In this document: positions 25,260 to 33,125 of the stretch, one piece after another
Layout: every line of letters starts with the position of its first letter
Position numbering within the stretch: position 1 is the first letter of the stretch
Assembly: GCF_002797895.1 (NCBI RefSeq)
Contig: NZ_PGES01000001.1
Coordinates: 2,294,001 to 2,358,000, forward strand
Direction of reading: 5' to 3'
DNA length: 64,000 nucleotides
DNA from: Janthinobacterium sp. 67
Lineage (GTDB): Bacteria; Pseudomonadota; Gammaproteobacteria; Burkholderiales; Burkholderiaceae_D
Translations under genes and position numbers: made by a program
The notes under the pieces: model-generated
What the model was told of the DNA's origin: nothing
The model's input: the letters and a program-made list of their open reading frames with translations, nothing else
Database searches by the model: none

Positions 25260-26833
25260 CATTATTTCTTCGTATCACATCAACGAAAGTTGGACTCGTC
25301 GCCATTGACCGCACCATTTATCCTGAATTTCCACGAAAAATGTAGAGCGATTTACTATGTATTTACCCTCGGCTCAGGATTCAAAGTTCGAGGAAAACGG
25401 GGGCAAGTAAACCTGCCCCCGTTTTAATTATCAAAATAAAAAACGCACCTATTTTTCAGAAATATGAAAAATCAGCGGTCACCTAAATATCATCAGCATT
25501 TGCACCCGCCAAGGTGCTTTATACTATTCCAATTCCTGCCAAGGAATCAGACACCTGGCCACTGCCAAGCAGCACAGGTATAGCCTTATATATCACACAG
25601 TCGACGCTTTTCGCGTCGGTTAAGACTTTCGTGTCACTCCCGAGAGAGCAAGCAAACAGGTTTTCGTGCGAACCCTCCGTTTGCCTGGCTTGCGCCATCA
25701 CTAATCATCTTGCAGCCGTCGGCGCGATACGGTTACCCGCATCTCGGTTGAAGCATTGTCTCAAGGGTAGTCAGCCCCATCATTGACAACGCCGTTTCCG
25801 GCCAACATTCCCGTCTTCACCATGGAGTATCTTCGAATAAGTAGCCGTGCTTAAGAATCATTGAATCCCGTTTCCAGCGGGCGAACACCGAGGTGTCCCG
25901 TCGCGCAGCCAAGAGGCCCAAACGCTTGCGCTTCTCCAAAGTTCCATCAGTTCGCACAAATGAGGGGCACTACCCACCTCATCCCACGGCAAGACCTTCC
26001 GGTCCGTTTCTTACTCTCCCAATGCGACGCCTGGTCGATAGCATCCCTGCTATCGACGTTAGTCGCAATTACACCCTTAAGCTCTCCCCGAACCCAACGT
26101 GCTTGCGCTAGTTGGTGCCCCGCGTTCATGCCGCGCTCTGTCGAGCTCACGGACATGTCTCTTCGTTTGTTGAGATGCGCACCAAGCCCCTTGCGGGTAC
26201 CTGGCAGAGTTCTAGGTGTGGGTAGCTTGCGGACGCTTTCGCGCCCCGATACAAGTCCAGGATTTAAAACCTGGTCTCTCCATAGTTTCGGATTTCATCT
26301 GCTTTCACATATCGGGAGCCCTGGTGGACACCGAATGTTCCTGCAGCACCGCGCTCTTACGAGGCGGTCCTTTGAGACGGTCGCGCCCTCTCATAAATAC
26401 ATGAGACGGTGTGGGTCAACCAGGGAGTGGCGCTCCCTGGCTGCCCGTTATCGCCGGACGGGCACGATTATGTGCATCCGGCGGTCCCGACGCTACTGCA
26501 ATTTGCTCGACTAAAGCATACGGCAGTGCATCAACTGTGTGTAAGACTCAGGGGCGTTGGCGCGCCCCCAGAGCCAAGAAAATTGGCTTGAGGGTGGCTG
26601 GCCCCGTAATAACACTGGCTATGAGTGTCCTGGCCTGTATAGCGACGTAACAAAAGCCTTCGCAAAATTTGCTTGGCCTCTTTTTAGGTGCCTTCGGCAC
26701 AGTGGATGAAAACACGTTGCTCCAGCTGGAGCCACCTCAAAGCAGAGCCTGTTTTCCCCCTATTCCGCTTTCCCGCTCTTACATGGCGCCATGTCGCTAT
26801 ACAAGGAGAAATCAATTTTAAGGAAGTCGGAAA
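25260..26833. other. 1.6-kb stretch with no convincing gene
   Basis: Frames at 25514-25786 and 25861-26514 are rich in Arg, Ser and Pro, have no ribosome binding site and resemble no family; stop codons break the other frames. A strong hairpin lies at 25394-25425. The stretch may be decayed coding DNA or hold untranslated RNA, but nothing definite can be named. Confidence 0.45.
25394..25425. terminator. Bidirectional hairpin terminator
   Basis: AAAACGGGGGCA and TGCCCCCGTTTT form a perfect 12-bp stem around an 8-nt loop, with A and T tracts at the ends so that it could work on both strands. No gene ends close by, which hints at a lost gene or an unseen small RNA. Confidence 0.7.
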
Positions 26834-27589
26834 ATGAACAAAAAACCCTGCGCAGTACACGTCGCCGTGACCAAAACCGCAGCGATGCGCTATATCGCTG
26901 AGACGGCGGGACATGGCTATCATCTATTTCAATCTGGTATCGTCCCTGCGGCTAAGGTACTTCAACTAATAAGAAAATTCGACGATAGCTATCGTATCCT
27001 GGCGACCCGCGGCATGCGAGATAACGACCGCTTGCGAGGTCGCTCTTGTGCGCGACTGGTGCTTTTCCCGAAGGTAAGCTTTCCCGAAGAAAAGCCCGAA
27101 CGCGAATGGCTATTCTGGCTCATGGCCACCGAAGGAGTTGGAGAACTGAGCAAAGAAAAGCGAACTATGGATGCGCGTGAACCGGCCTCGCGTCTTCCTT
27201 GGGAAAAGCAGTACGCTCTGGTGTCGCGTCCCGTCCGCCGCCGAAATGGTGACCTTGACTATGTCTGGACGTGGGTGCTTCAAGATGTCTTCACAGCACG
27301 CTGGCGCCACGCTTTTGCTAAAGCTGCGGGGCGCGTGCGTTCCAGCAGGGAACGAAAGCCGGACTATCTCATCAAGCTCGTGACGTCATTGCGCAGGCTT
27401 CCTGGTTTTCAAGGCATCAATCGTCAAAAGAAAGCCCTAATCACCGGTGCCGACATCCCGCGCAATTGGCATGCTGAATTGAACCTGATGCAACTGGGAA
27501 CGGTGGTCAACAAAGCTCTGCCTGTGTTCCATCCAGAGCGAACAATCGAAAATATGCTGAGCGGCGCCAATCTGCCGCCACAGCCCTAA
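26834..27589 (+). CDS. Hypothetical protein of the integrative element
   Basis: A 251-residue basic protein that I do not recognise. GGAA lies just before ATG. The text includes LVLFPKVSFPEEKPEREWLFWLMATEGVGELS, WTWVLQDVFTARWRHAFAKAAGRVRSS and a C-terminal INRQKKALITGADIPRNWHAELNLM. Frequent Arg/Lys/Trp suggests nucleic-acid binding, but no domain can be named. There is no signal peptide. It stands alone, with a hairpin at 27645-27664 downstream. Confidence 0.7.
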   Translation: MNKKPCAVHVAVTKTAAMRYIAETAGHGYHLFQSGIVPAAKVLQLIRKFDDSYRILATRGMRDNDRLRGRSCARLVLFPKVSFPEEKPEREWLFWLMATEGVGELSKEKRTMDAREPASRLPWEKQYALVSRPVRRRNGDLDYVWTWVLQDVFTARWRHAFAKAAGRVRSSRERKPDYLIKLVTSLRRLPGFQGINRQKKALITGADIPRNWHAELNLMQLGTVVNKALPVFHPERTIENMLSGANLPPQP

Positions 27590-27644
27590 CCTTTTCACGA
27601 CCGCAAACGTAGGGTCCCAAAGTGAGATGCGGTACCAAAGTAAA

Positions 27645-27664
27645 GACCCCGCATCTGCGGGGTC
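27645..27664. terminator. Hairpin between convergent genes
   Basis: GACCCCGCA and TGCGGGGTC form a 9-bp stem with a 2-nt loop, between the convergent genes at 26834-27589 and 27672-27890. On the minus strand it is followed by TTTACTTT, a weak T tract. Confidence 0.65.
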
Positions 27665-27671
27665 GAATCAA

Positions 27672-27890
27672 TCAGTGCCAGGTACCGACCTGGCTATCCA
27701 GGAACGTAACGAATTCTTCGCTGAACACCGCGCCGTCATAGGTGTCGTTGAACTCGTAAGCGTCTGACACCTCGACGCCAGAAATCCGCTCGCCCATTTC
27801 CACCGCGCGCTCCAGTGATAGCGCCTCGATAACCATGTTTCGGTAATCGCTGACCGGGTGTGCTGTGTGCACAATATATGTTTTTTCCAT
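27672..27890 (-). CDS. Small acidic hypothetical protein
   Basis: A 72-residue protein (MEKTYIVHTAHPVSDYRNMV...VEVSDAYEFNDTYDGAVFSEEF) with AAGGA before ATG. It is acidic and seems to be a small alpha/beta protein. I do not recognise it. An acidic small protein could be an antirestriction or antitoxin-like factor, but nothing in the text proves this. Confidence 0.62.
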   Translation of the reverse strand: MEKTYIVHTAHPVSDYRNMVIEALSLERAVEMGERISGVEVSDAYEFNDTYDGAVFSEEFVTFLDSQVGTWH

Positions 27891-28159
27891 TGCTGTTGTC
27901 CTTTTAGATTTTAGATGTCCTGCATTTCATATAGACACCTGCGAAAAAGGAGGTCAGACAGCCTTTCCTTTCTTGCTAATCCCGCTCAGACAACGACCGC
28001 AACGAATTGGTCACACGCTTCCGCCACGCAACGCCCCGGTCTTGTCTGCTACCGCCGCAGTCAAAAGAAAATTTACTTCATACTCAGCGCATAATTTTTC
28101 AAAAGGAATAAATCTTTTACGTATACGAAACTTCACAACCGTAATCGTAAAAGGTACTC

Positions 28160-29296
28160 ATGAAAAAGGCAGCGAAAATCACCAGCTCCGTCGCGACGGC
28201 GCCAAAACACGCAAATAGGAAAACAGGCGCGGCACAAGCACATCAGGACACGCGAAGCAACCGCAAGCTGACCCTCACCCGCATCGCGGTCTCGGATGTA
28301 GGTGACACCAAGAAAGCCCTGATTGCCGCTATCCGCGCCGTGGGACTACCCGGCAATCCGGCAAACGTCGCCCGCGTGCAGGAACTCCGCGATGAATTTG
28401 ATGCCGCACGACGCCACCGCCGCCTCAACCAGGTCAATGCCAAGACCACCAAGGCGATTTCGGCGCTCCCTGCACCTACCGGCGGCCCGGCCATCCGATT
28501 ACCTCTTGGAACGCCTGCAACGCGCCTGATAGAGCTACGCAGGAGGACCGTGACGCACTACGCTCAGCAAGTATTTCGCAATGGAGCATCAGGCGGCACC
28601 AAATTTACGGTGGGTTTCGCAGATAGGACGAGCGATGTCATTTATACGACTAATCTCGACCGAAATTATGACGTTTATCGGGGGGCGTACAAAGGCTGGG
28701 GCGCGAACGTTGACTTGCACCAAATTTGTGTGCCTGCAGACTGGCGCCTCCGTGTTGAGCGCAAAGGTCTTGCACTACTTGGTGGCTTGATGACACTAGA
28801 TGCGCTTCAAATAGAGGCGCCGGCCGGCATCGAACTCTACGCAGCCGTATGGGCCAGCCAGGGCCGTGGTTATGCTGTCAATACCGACCGTGGATTCATC
28901 GCTGTTGCCGACAGCGCCAGTTTTCATAGTGATACGGCCGAGGGAGCAATTTCGGGTCTGCTGCGGAAAGGTCGAAGCGCACCGACAAGGGCAGCGACGA
29001 TTGCCGACATGAAGTCAGCGGTTAATGCTTTCATCGCAAAATACACGAGCTACGACATAGATGTCAGTCTTGACGACGCGCGCAGGTCAGGGAGTTGCGA
29101 GTATGGCATCAGCTCTTGGTGCGCTTCCGTTGGCATTGATATCAGGCGCGCGCAAGTGCCGATGGTTGAATTGCTGGAGGGATTCCGCTGCATGCCCCAG
29201 ACTGAGGTGCGCCGCGCGGTCTTGGGTGCGGTAAAGCGCGCCAAAAGGCTAAATCGGCTACCTACTACTTTAGACCGTAACCAAACAAAGGTCTAA
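28160..29296 (+). CDS. Hypothetical protein preceding alpA and integrase
   Basis: A 378-residue protein starting with a Lys/Ala/Ser-rich basic segment, with AAAGGT before ATG. A helical region (LIAAIRAVGLPGNPANVARVQELRDEFDAARRHRR, in part) is followed by a mixed fold. The C-terminal part has FIAKYTSYDIDVSLDDARRSG and SCEYGISSWC, a pattern (SxxDARxSGxCxxGI) that I recall from unnamed plasmid and island proteins. It ends 2 nt before the second alpA-like gene, so they are one transcription unit. Function unknown. Confidence 0.68.
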   Translation: MKKAAKITSSVATAPKHANRKTGAAQAHQDTRSNRKLTLTRIAVSDVGDTKKALIAAIRAVGLPGNPANVARVQELRDEFDAARRHRRLNQVNAKTTKAISALPAPTGGPAIRLPLGTPATRLIELRRRTVTHYAQQVFRNGASGGTKFTVGFADRTSDVIYTTNLDRNYDVYRGAYKGWGANVDLHQICVPADWRLRVERKGLALLGGLMTLDALQIEAPAGIELYAAVWASQGRGYAVNTDRGFIAVADSASFHSDTAEGAISGLLRKGRSAPTRAATIADMKSAVNAFIAKYTSYDIDVSLDDARRSGSCEYGISSWCASVGIDIRRAQVPMVELLEGFRCMPQTEVRRAVLGAVKRAKRLNRLPTTLDRNQTKV

Positions 29297-29298
29297 TA

Positions 29299-29532
29299 AT
29301 GTCTGCTCGTATTTCTCTGCTTGAAAAAAGTGCTGTCACGCAACGACTCGGCATTTGTGAGCGCACCCTCGAAAATCTTGTAAAGGCACAGAAATTCCCA
29401 AGAGGCCTGAAACTAGGCAAGAACATCGTATGGGATGAGGTCGCCGTCGAGAAATGGTTGGCCAACGCCCTGGAGCCGCAGTTGAATTGGTCGCCACCGC
29501 AGCGCCCCCGGAAAAGCGCGCGTTTTGGCTGA
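29299..29532 (+). CDS. Second AlpA-like / excisionase-type regulator
   Basis: A 77-residue protein with helix-turn-helix ISLLEKSAVTQRLGICERTLENLV and the wing/anchor segment FPRGLKLGKNIVWDEVAVEKWLA typical of AlpA and excisionases. It starts 2 nt after the stop of the unknown gene at 28160. It faces the integrase gene, so it is the natural candidate for the recombination directionality factor. The C-terminus is Pro/Arg-rich and may not fold. Confidence 0.83.
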   Translation: MSARISLLEKSAVTQRLGICERTLENLVKAQKFPRGLKLGKNIVWDEVAVEKWLANALEPQLNWSPPQRPRKSARFG

Positions 29533-29539
29533 CCAATAA

Positions 29540-29574
29540 GCGCCAACGATATGATGAATTCATATCGTTGGCGC
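29540..29574. repeat. Perfect 15-bp inverted repeat after the second alpA
   Basis: GCGCCAACGATATGA and its exact reverse complement flank the 5-nt loop TGAAT. There is no T run, so it is either a terminator of unusual kind or a protein-binding site next to the integrase. Confidence 0.75.
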
Positions 29575-29666
29575 GCATCTCAGTTCGGCTCCAGGCTGAG
29601 ATAGTAGGGCTGCTCCAATTTTCCGCTCATTCCAGAACCCATTAAGCCAAACAATCTTTCACTCCC

Positions 29667-29705
29667 GAGCCCCCTTGGCCCCCTGATCGGGGGCCAAGGG
29701 GGCTC
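29667..29705. terminator. Very stable 17-bp hairpin between alpA and integrase
   Basis: GAGCCCCCTTGGCCCCC and its exact complement flank a 5-nt loop. It separates convergent transcription of the second alpA and the integrase. It lacks a T run on either strand, so termination is inferred from its strength and position. Confidence 0.65.
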
Positions 29706-29711
29706 AATCGC

Positions 29712-31016
29712 TTACTGCTGTGGAAAATTAGCCTCGCGCGTCACATCCGTGGGACACTTGGCAATAATTCCCATGCGCTCACGTACAGCCATTGTGAGAC
29801 GGGTTGACCGTTTTCGATTGAGCATGTCGGTTCCGGAACCACTCGCTGGCGGGGGTACTTGCAACACCGGCGACGCCGGTTCCGTGCGGTCCATCACATC
29901 GAGCACGTCCTGGCTGACCAAATTTACATACGTCTGCGCCATTGTGATGGTTTTATGTCCCAGGACTTTCATCAACTGATGGCTACTGAAACCGCGGCGG
30001 GCGAAATCAGTCGCGGCAACGTGGCGAAGGTCCCTGAATTGCAGGTCAGGGATACCTGCTTTCGTACGCACCCCATCCCAGGCGCAATCAACTGCATTGG
30101 CAGTCATGGGAAACACCACCCCGGACTCGTGCCGCGCCATTTCCCGGAGCACCCGGACCGCATGCTGAGTCAGTGGAACGGCAATTTGCCCTGTCTTAGA
30201 CTCCACTACGAAGATTCGTCCATCAAGGTCGACCTTGTCCCAGCGCAACGCGAGAAGACTTGAACGACGCAAGGTCGTTTGCAATTCAAGTTCGACCAAC
30301 GGCCAGAAATAGGGGTTGTCGCATTCAGCGAGGGCGTCCCACAAGCGCTTGCGCTGCTCTTGCGTGATAAACACAAATCGTGCATTCGACTTGCCGAGTT
30401 TGATGCCTTTGCAAGGATTTTCGAAGCCCTTCCAGCTCCATTCGTTGGCCGCCATGTTGAACATGTGCTTGAGTAGTGCGACCTCCTTTTGAACGCTGCT
30501 CTCGCTCAGTCCTTCCTTTTTCATATCAGCAACGAGACGTCGCAGGTCGGCCGTCGAGACGGCGCTGCAGCGCGTTTTGGCCAGCTCTCCGATACGCAGG
30601 TAAGTTTGAGAGCGCGCGGCACGGCGTGCGTCGTTGTGGCCCTGCCAGGACTCGGGCAGAGTGGAACGGTCGTACTCCGCCAGCGCGTGCCCCAAGGTAT
30701 CATTCTGCACCCTCTTCAGCCGCGCCATCCCGGCACCTTCCAGATAGTGGTTGATGCGGTTGAGCTCGCTGGCGAAGCCGCGTTTGTTGACAGTGTAGAG
30801 CTGCGCATACAGGCGCAGCGCGTCGGCAAGCGTGGCCATGGTCGGGCCGCCCAGCTCCGGTGCATGCTGTGCATTGGCGTTCGCCAACTGCTCGGCAATC
30901 CACTGCACGGCATCGTCGTATCGGTCGAAGTCCTGCGCGGGACGCTTGCCGTTTGCTAGTGTGACTGTTGCGCGCCATTTGCCACGGTACCTGAATGGTT
31001 TTGCACCCTTAGCCAT
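29712..31016 (-). CDS. Tyrosine-type site-specific integrase
   Basis: A 434-residue phage-type recombinase that would integrate and excise the element. The N-terminal third is an Arm/SAM-like DNA-binding region. The catalytic domain shows Arg250 in TTLRRSSLLALRW, Lys274 in VVESKTG, the box II segment FRDLRHVAATDF with Arg331 (the first His of HxxR is Arg here), His354 in LGHKTI, and the nucleophile Tyr363 in QTYVNL. It lies 364 nt from the 3' end of a tRNA-Asn gene, the usual layout for tRNA-targeting elements. The last about 60 residues are a less conserved tail. Confidence 0.93.
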   Translation of the reverse strand: MAKGAKPFRYRGKWRATVTLANGKRPAQDFDRYDDAVQWIAEQLANANAQHAPELGGPTMATLADALRLYAQLYTVNKRGFASELNRINHYLEGAGMARLKRVQNDTLGHALAEYDRSTLPESWQGHNDARRAARSQTYLRIGELAKTRCSAVSTADLRRLVADMKKEGLSESSVQKEVALLKHMFNMAANEWSWKGFENPCKGIKLGKSNARFVFITQEQRKRLWDALAECDNPYFWPLVELELQTTLRRSSLLALRWDKVDLDGRIFVVESKTGQIAVPLTQHAVRVLREMARHESGVVFPMTANAVDCAWDGVRTKAGIPDLQFRDLRHVAATDFARRGFSSHQLMKVLGHKTITMAQTYVNLVSQDVLDVMDRTEPASPVLQVPPPASGSGTDMLNRKRSTRLTMAVRERMGIIAKCPTDVTREANFPQQ

Positions 31017-31380
31017 GGCTCACCTCCACAGCCGGGAAGATGAACTGCTGGACAGATACGGGATGCGAAAAGGAACCGGCATCGAGAAGATACGGCTTGG
31101 TGCGTTGTGCTGGATAGTCAAGTAGAACAGTTTTCATGCGTTGCCTTTGTAAAATGAAGGGACAACGCATTACAGCTACCGAACTTATATGCCGGGAATC
31201 CGGCTGTGGCGGTGCTGCAAGCAGCGCGAGCGTGCAAAGGCGCAAATGACCGCAACACGACGCATAAGGGCGCCGGTGCTGCCAGGGTTGCGCGCTATCA
31301 CTTGCGCTATCAAACTCCACCCTTTGGCCGTAAACGACAAAGGCCTTCCGAAGAAGGCCTTTATTTTCAACGCTTTATTC
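31017..31380. other. Integrase upstream region and probable attachment zone
   Basis: About 360 nt between the integrase start and the 3' end of the first tRNA-Asn. It holds an inverted repeat ATGCGTTG/CAACGCAT (31136-31170), which may bind the excisionase, and the hairpin at 31339-31362. If the element uses tRNA-Asn, the crossover should lie at or next to 31381. No second att copy is seen elsewhere in the window. Confidence 0.45.
31339..31362 (-). terminator. Hairpin terminator of the first tRNA-Asn
   Basis: AAAGGCCTTC and GAAGGCCTTT form a perfect 10-bp stem with a 4-nt loop, 19 nt beyond the tRNA 3' end. A short T tract is part of the stem end. Confidence 0.75.
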
Positions 31381-31456
31381 TGGCTCCCCGACCTGGACTC
31401 GAACCAGGGACCTGCGGATTAACAGTCCGTCGCTCTACCAACTGAGCTATCAGGGA
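31381..31456 (-). tRNA. tRNA-Asn (GTT), copy 1
   Basis: Read on the minus strand: acceptor stem TCCCTGA/TCGGGGA, D-loop AGCTCAGTTGGTAGAGC, anticodon loop CTGTTAA with anticodon GTT, T-loop GGTTCGAGTCC and an encoded CCA end. 76 nt. It is identical to the copy at 31592-31667. The 3' end faces the integrase, so this copy is the likely integration target. Confidence 0.97.
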
Positions 31457-31467
31457 AAAGAGGCCGT

Positions 31468-31496
31468 ATTATATAGGCCAAACCGGGTGCTGTCCA
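31468..31496 (-). promoter_or_regulatory. Sigma-70 promoter of tRNA-Asn copy 1
   Basis: On the minus strand TGGACA (-35, 31491-31496), a 17-bp spacer and TATAAT (-10, 31468-31473) lie directly upstream of the tRNA. Confidence 0.85.
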
Positions 31497-31551
31497 GATT
31501 TCCATAGGGGAAATCTTACCGTGGCCCAAGCTATGCGCCAGCGGCGCAAAA

Positions 31552-31584
31552 ACAAAAAAGGCCACGTTTTTCAACGTTGCCTTT
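31552..31584 (-). terminator. Terminator of tRNA-Asn copy 2
   Basis: On the minus strand AAAGGCAACGT pairs with ACGTGGCCTTT (one bulge) and is followed by TTTTTTG. It lies just before the promoter region of copy 1. Confidence 0.7.
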
Positions 31585-31591
31585 CGAATTC

Positions 31592-31667
31592 TGGCTCCCC
31601 GACCTGGACTCGAACCAGGGACCTGCGGATTAACAGTCCGTCGCTCTACCAACTGAGCTATCAGGGA
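31592..31667 (-). tRNA. tRNA-Asn (GTT), copy 2
   Basis: A second 76-nt tRNA-Asn identical to copy 1, with anticodon GTT and encoded CCA. The flanking bases GGGAAAAGAGGC on the 5' side are also shared, so the two genes arose by tandem duplication. Confidence 0.97.
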
Positions 31668-31678
31668 AAAGAGGCAAT

Positions 31679-31707
31679 ATTATATGTCGCTTGTTCCATA
31701 TTTGCAA
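31679..31707 (-). promoter_or_regulatory. Sigma-70 promoter of tRNA-Asn copy 2
   Basis: On the minus strand TTGCAA (-35, 31702-31707), a 17-bp spacer and TATAAT (-10, 31679-31684) precede the tRNA. Confidence 0.87.
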
Positions 31708-31798
31708 GACTCATGCTGCATCTTGACAAACACGGCCATCGCCGACTTTCTACCGCCATCAGCGCCGCACTTGCATGCAGCGCCGAAGAAGCAAGATA

Positions 31799-33013
31799 TT
31801 AAAGCACTTTGGCGATCGCGTCAATGACGATGTCGATATTGCGCGAATTCAATGCTGCCACGCAGATACGGCCCGTGTCGACGGCGTAGATCGATTGCTC
31901 GCGCAAGGACGCCACCTGCTCCTTGGTGAGGCCCGAGTACGAGAACATGCCGATTTGCTGGCGCACGAATTCGAAATCGTGGCCTGGCGCCTTGGCTTTC
32001 AGCTTTTCCACGAAGGCATTGCGCATTTCGCGGATGCGCACGCGCATGCCGGCCAATTCCTCTTCCCACAGCTGGCGCAGTTCCGGCGTGGCCAGGACGG
32101 TGGCGACCACCTTGCCGCCATGCGTAGGCGGGTTCGAGTAGTTGGTGCGCACGACGCGCTTCAGCTGCGACAGCAAACGGGCCGCTTCGTCGGCGCTCGA
32201 GGCGACGACGCTCAGGGCGCCCACGCGCTCGCCGTACAGCGAGAACGATTTCGAGAACGAGTTCGACACCAGCAGCGGGCCGCCCGCGTCGGCAAAGCGG
32301 CGCACCACGGCGCCGTCTTCGGCGATGCCGTTGGCGAAGCCTTGGTAGGCCATGTCCAGGAACGGTACCAGGCCGCGCGAAGTCACCACGCTGATGATCT
32401 GATCCCACTGGGCCACGCTCAGGTCGGCGCCGGTCGGGTTGTGGCAGCAGGCGTGCAGCACGACGACGGAACCGGCTGGCATGGCGTTCAGGCTGGCCAG
32501 CATGCCATCGAAGTTCACGCCATGGGTGGCGGCATCGTAGTACGTATAGTTATTCACGACGAAACCGGCATTTTCAAACAGCGCGCGGTGGTTTTCCCAG
32601 CTCGGGTCGCTGATGTAGACTTGCACGCCCGGCGCGAAGCGCTGCAGGAAGTCGGCGCCGATCTTCAGTGCGCCCGTGCCGCCGATGGCTTGCACGGTGA
32701 CGGCGCGGCGCTCTTGAATAACGGCGCTGTCGGCGCCAAATACGAGTTCTTGCACAGCCTTGTCGTAGGCGGCCAGGCCTTCGATCGGCAGATAGGTGCG
32801 TGGCGCCGCCTGTTCGATCAGGATGGCTTCTGCCTTGCGTACGCAAGCTAACAGAGGCACTTTGCCGTTGTCGTCATAATAGACGCCAACGCCCAGATTG
32901 ATTTTGGCGGGATTCTGGTCCGCGTTAAATGCTTCGGTGATGCCCAGGATCGGGTCGCGTGGGGCCATCTCGATGGCGCTAAACAGACTGGCAGAAACAG
33001 TTGGGTTCGTCAT
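31799..33013 (-). CDS. Aromatic/aspartate aminotransferase (class I, PLP)
   Basis: A fold-type I PLP enzyme that moves amino groups between aspartate or aromatic amino acids and 2-oxoglutarate (AspC/TyrB group). Family marks: DPILGITEAF near the N-terminus, the INLGVGVYYDD segment, CCHNPTGADL for cofactor binding, DMAYQGFA, NSFSKSFSLYGERVGAL with the Schiff-base Lys, and the C-terminal GRICVAALN. I use the start MTNPTVSASLF at 33013; an upstream ATG would add eleven unlikely residues. Length 404 is normal. AspC and TyrB cannot be separated by eye. It is divergent from uvrB. Confidence 0.92.
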   Translation of the reverse strand: MTNPTVSASLFSAIEMAPRDPILGITEAFNADQNPAKINLGVGVYYDDNGKVPLLACVRKAEAILIEQAAPRTYLPIEGLAAYDKAVQELVFGADSAVIQERRAVTVQAIGGTGALKIGADFLQRFAPGVQVYISDPSWENHRALFENAGFVVNNYTYYDAATHGVNFDGMLASLNAMPAGSVVVLHACCHNPTGADLSVAQWDQIISVVTSRGLVPFLDMAYQGFANGIAEDGAVVRRFADAGGPLLVSNSFSKSFSLYGERVGALSVVASSADEAARLLSQLKRVVRTNYSNPPTHGGKVVATVLATPELRQLWEEELAGMRVRIREMRNAFVEKLKAKAPGHDFEFVRQQIGMFSYSGLTKEQVASLREQSIYAVDTGRICVAALNSRNIDIVIDAIAKVL

Positions 33014-33125
33014 GATAAGATTGGATTCGATTGGAAGCAGGTTCACAGCGGAGTTGTAGACAGCGCCCCAAAATACAACGCCAGGGCCGCCAGCAGAGCA
33101 CTATTCTAACAAAGGTCTGATTCAC

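Larger units (their letters stand above)
18601..31380. mobile_element. Integrative element with alpA, vapE, parA and integrase, at tRNA-Asn
   Basis: The region contains hallmark genes of a self-maintaining integrative element: alpA-like regulator, VapE-type ATPase, ParA with a ribbon-helix-helix partner, a second alpA-like gene and a tyrosine integrase facing inwards from the 3' end of a tRNA-Asn gene. Base composition is lower in GC than the flanking chromosome and there are many long non-coding gaps and a decayed transposase gene. No capsid, packaging or conjugation genes are visible. The left boundary is uncertain: I found no second copy of the tRNA 3' end in the window, so the start given is nominal and the element may extend further left. 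Confidence 0.55.

Noticed and set aside
25861..26514. Possible 217-residue Arg/Ser-rich protein
   Set aside because: No ribosome site, no recognisable text, composition typical of chance frames; kept only as part of the silent stretch.
1..31380. Second attachment site for the tRNA-Asn integrase
   Set aside because: I looked for a second copy of the tRNA 3' end and found none in the window, so no left boundary is claimed.
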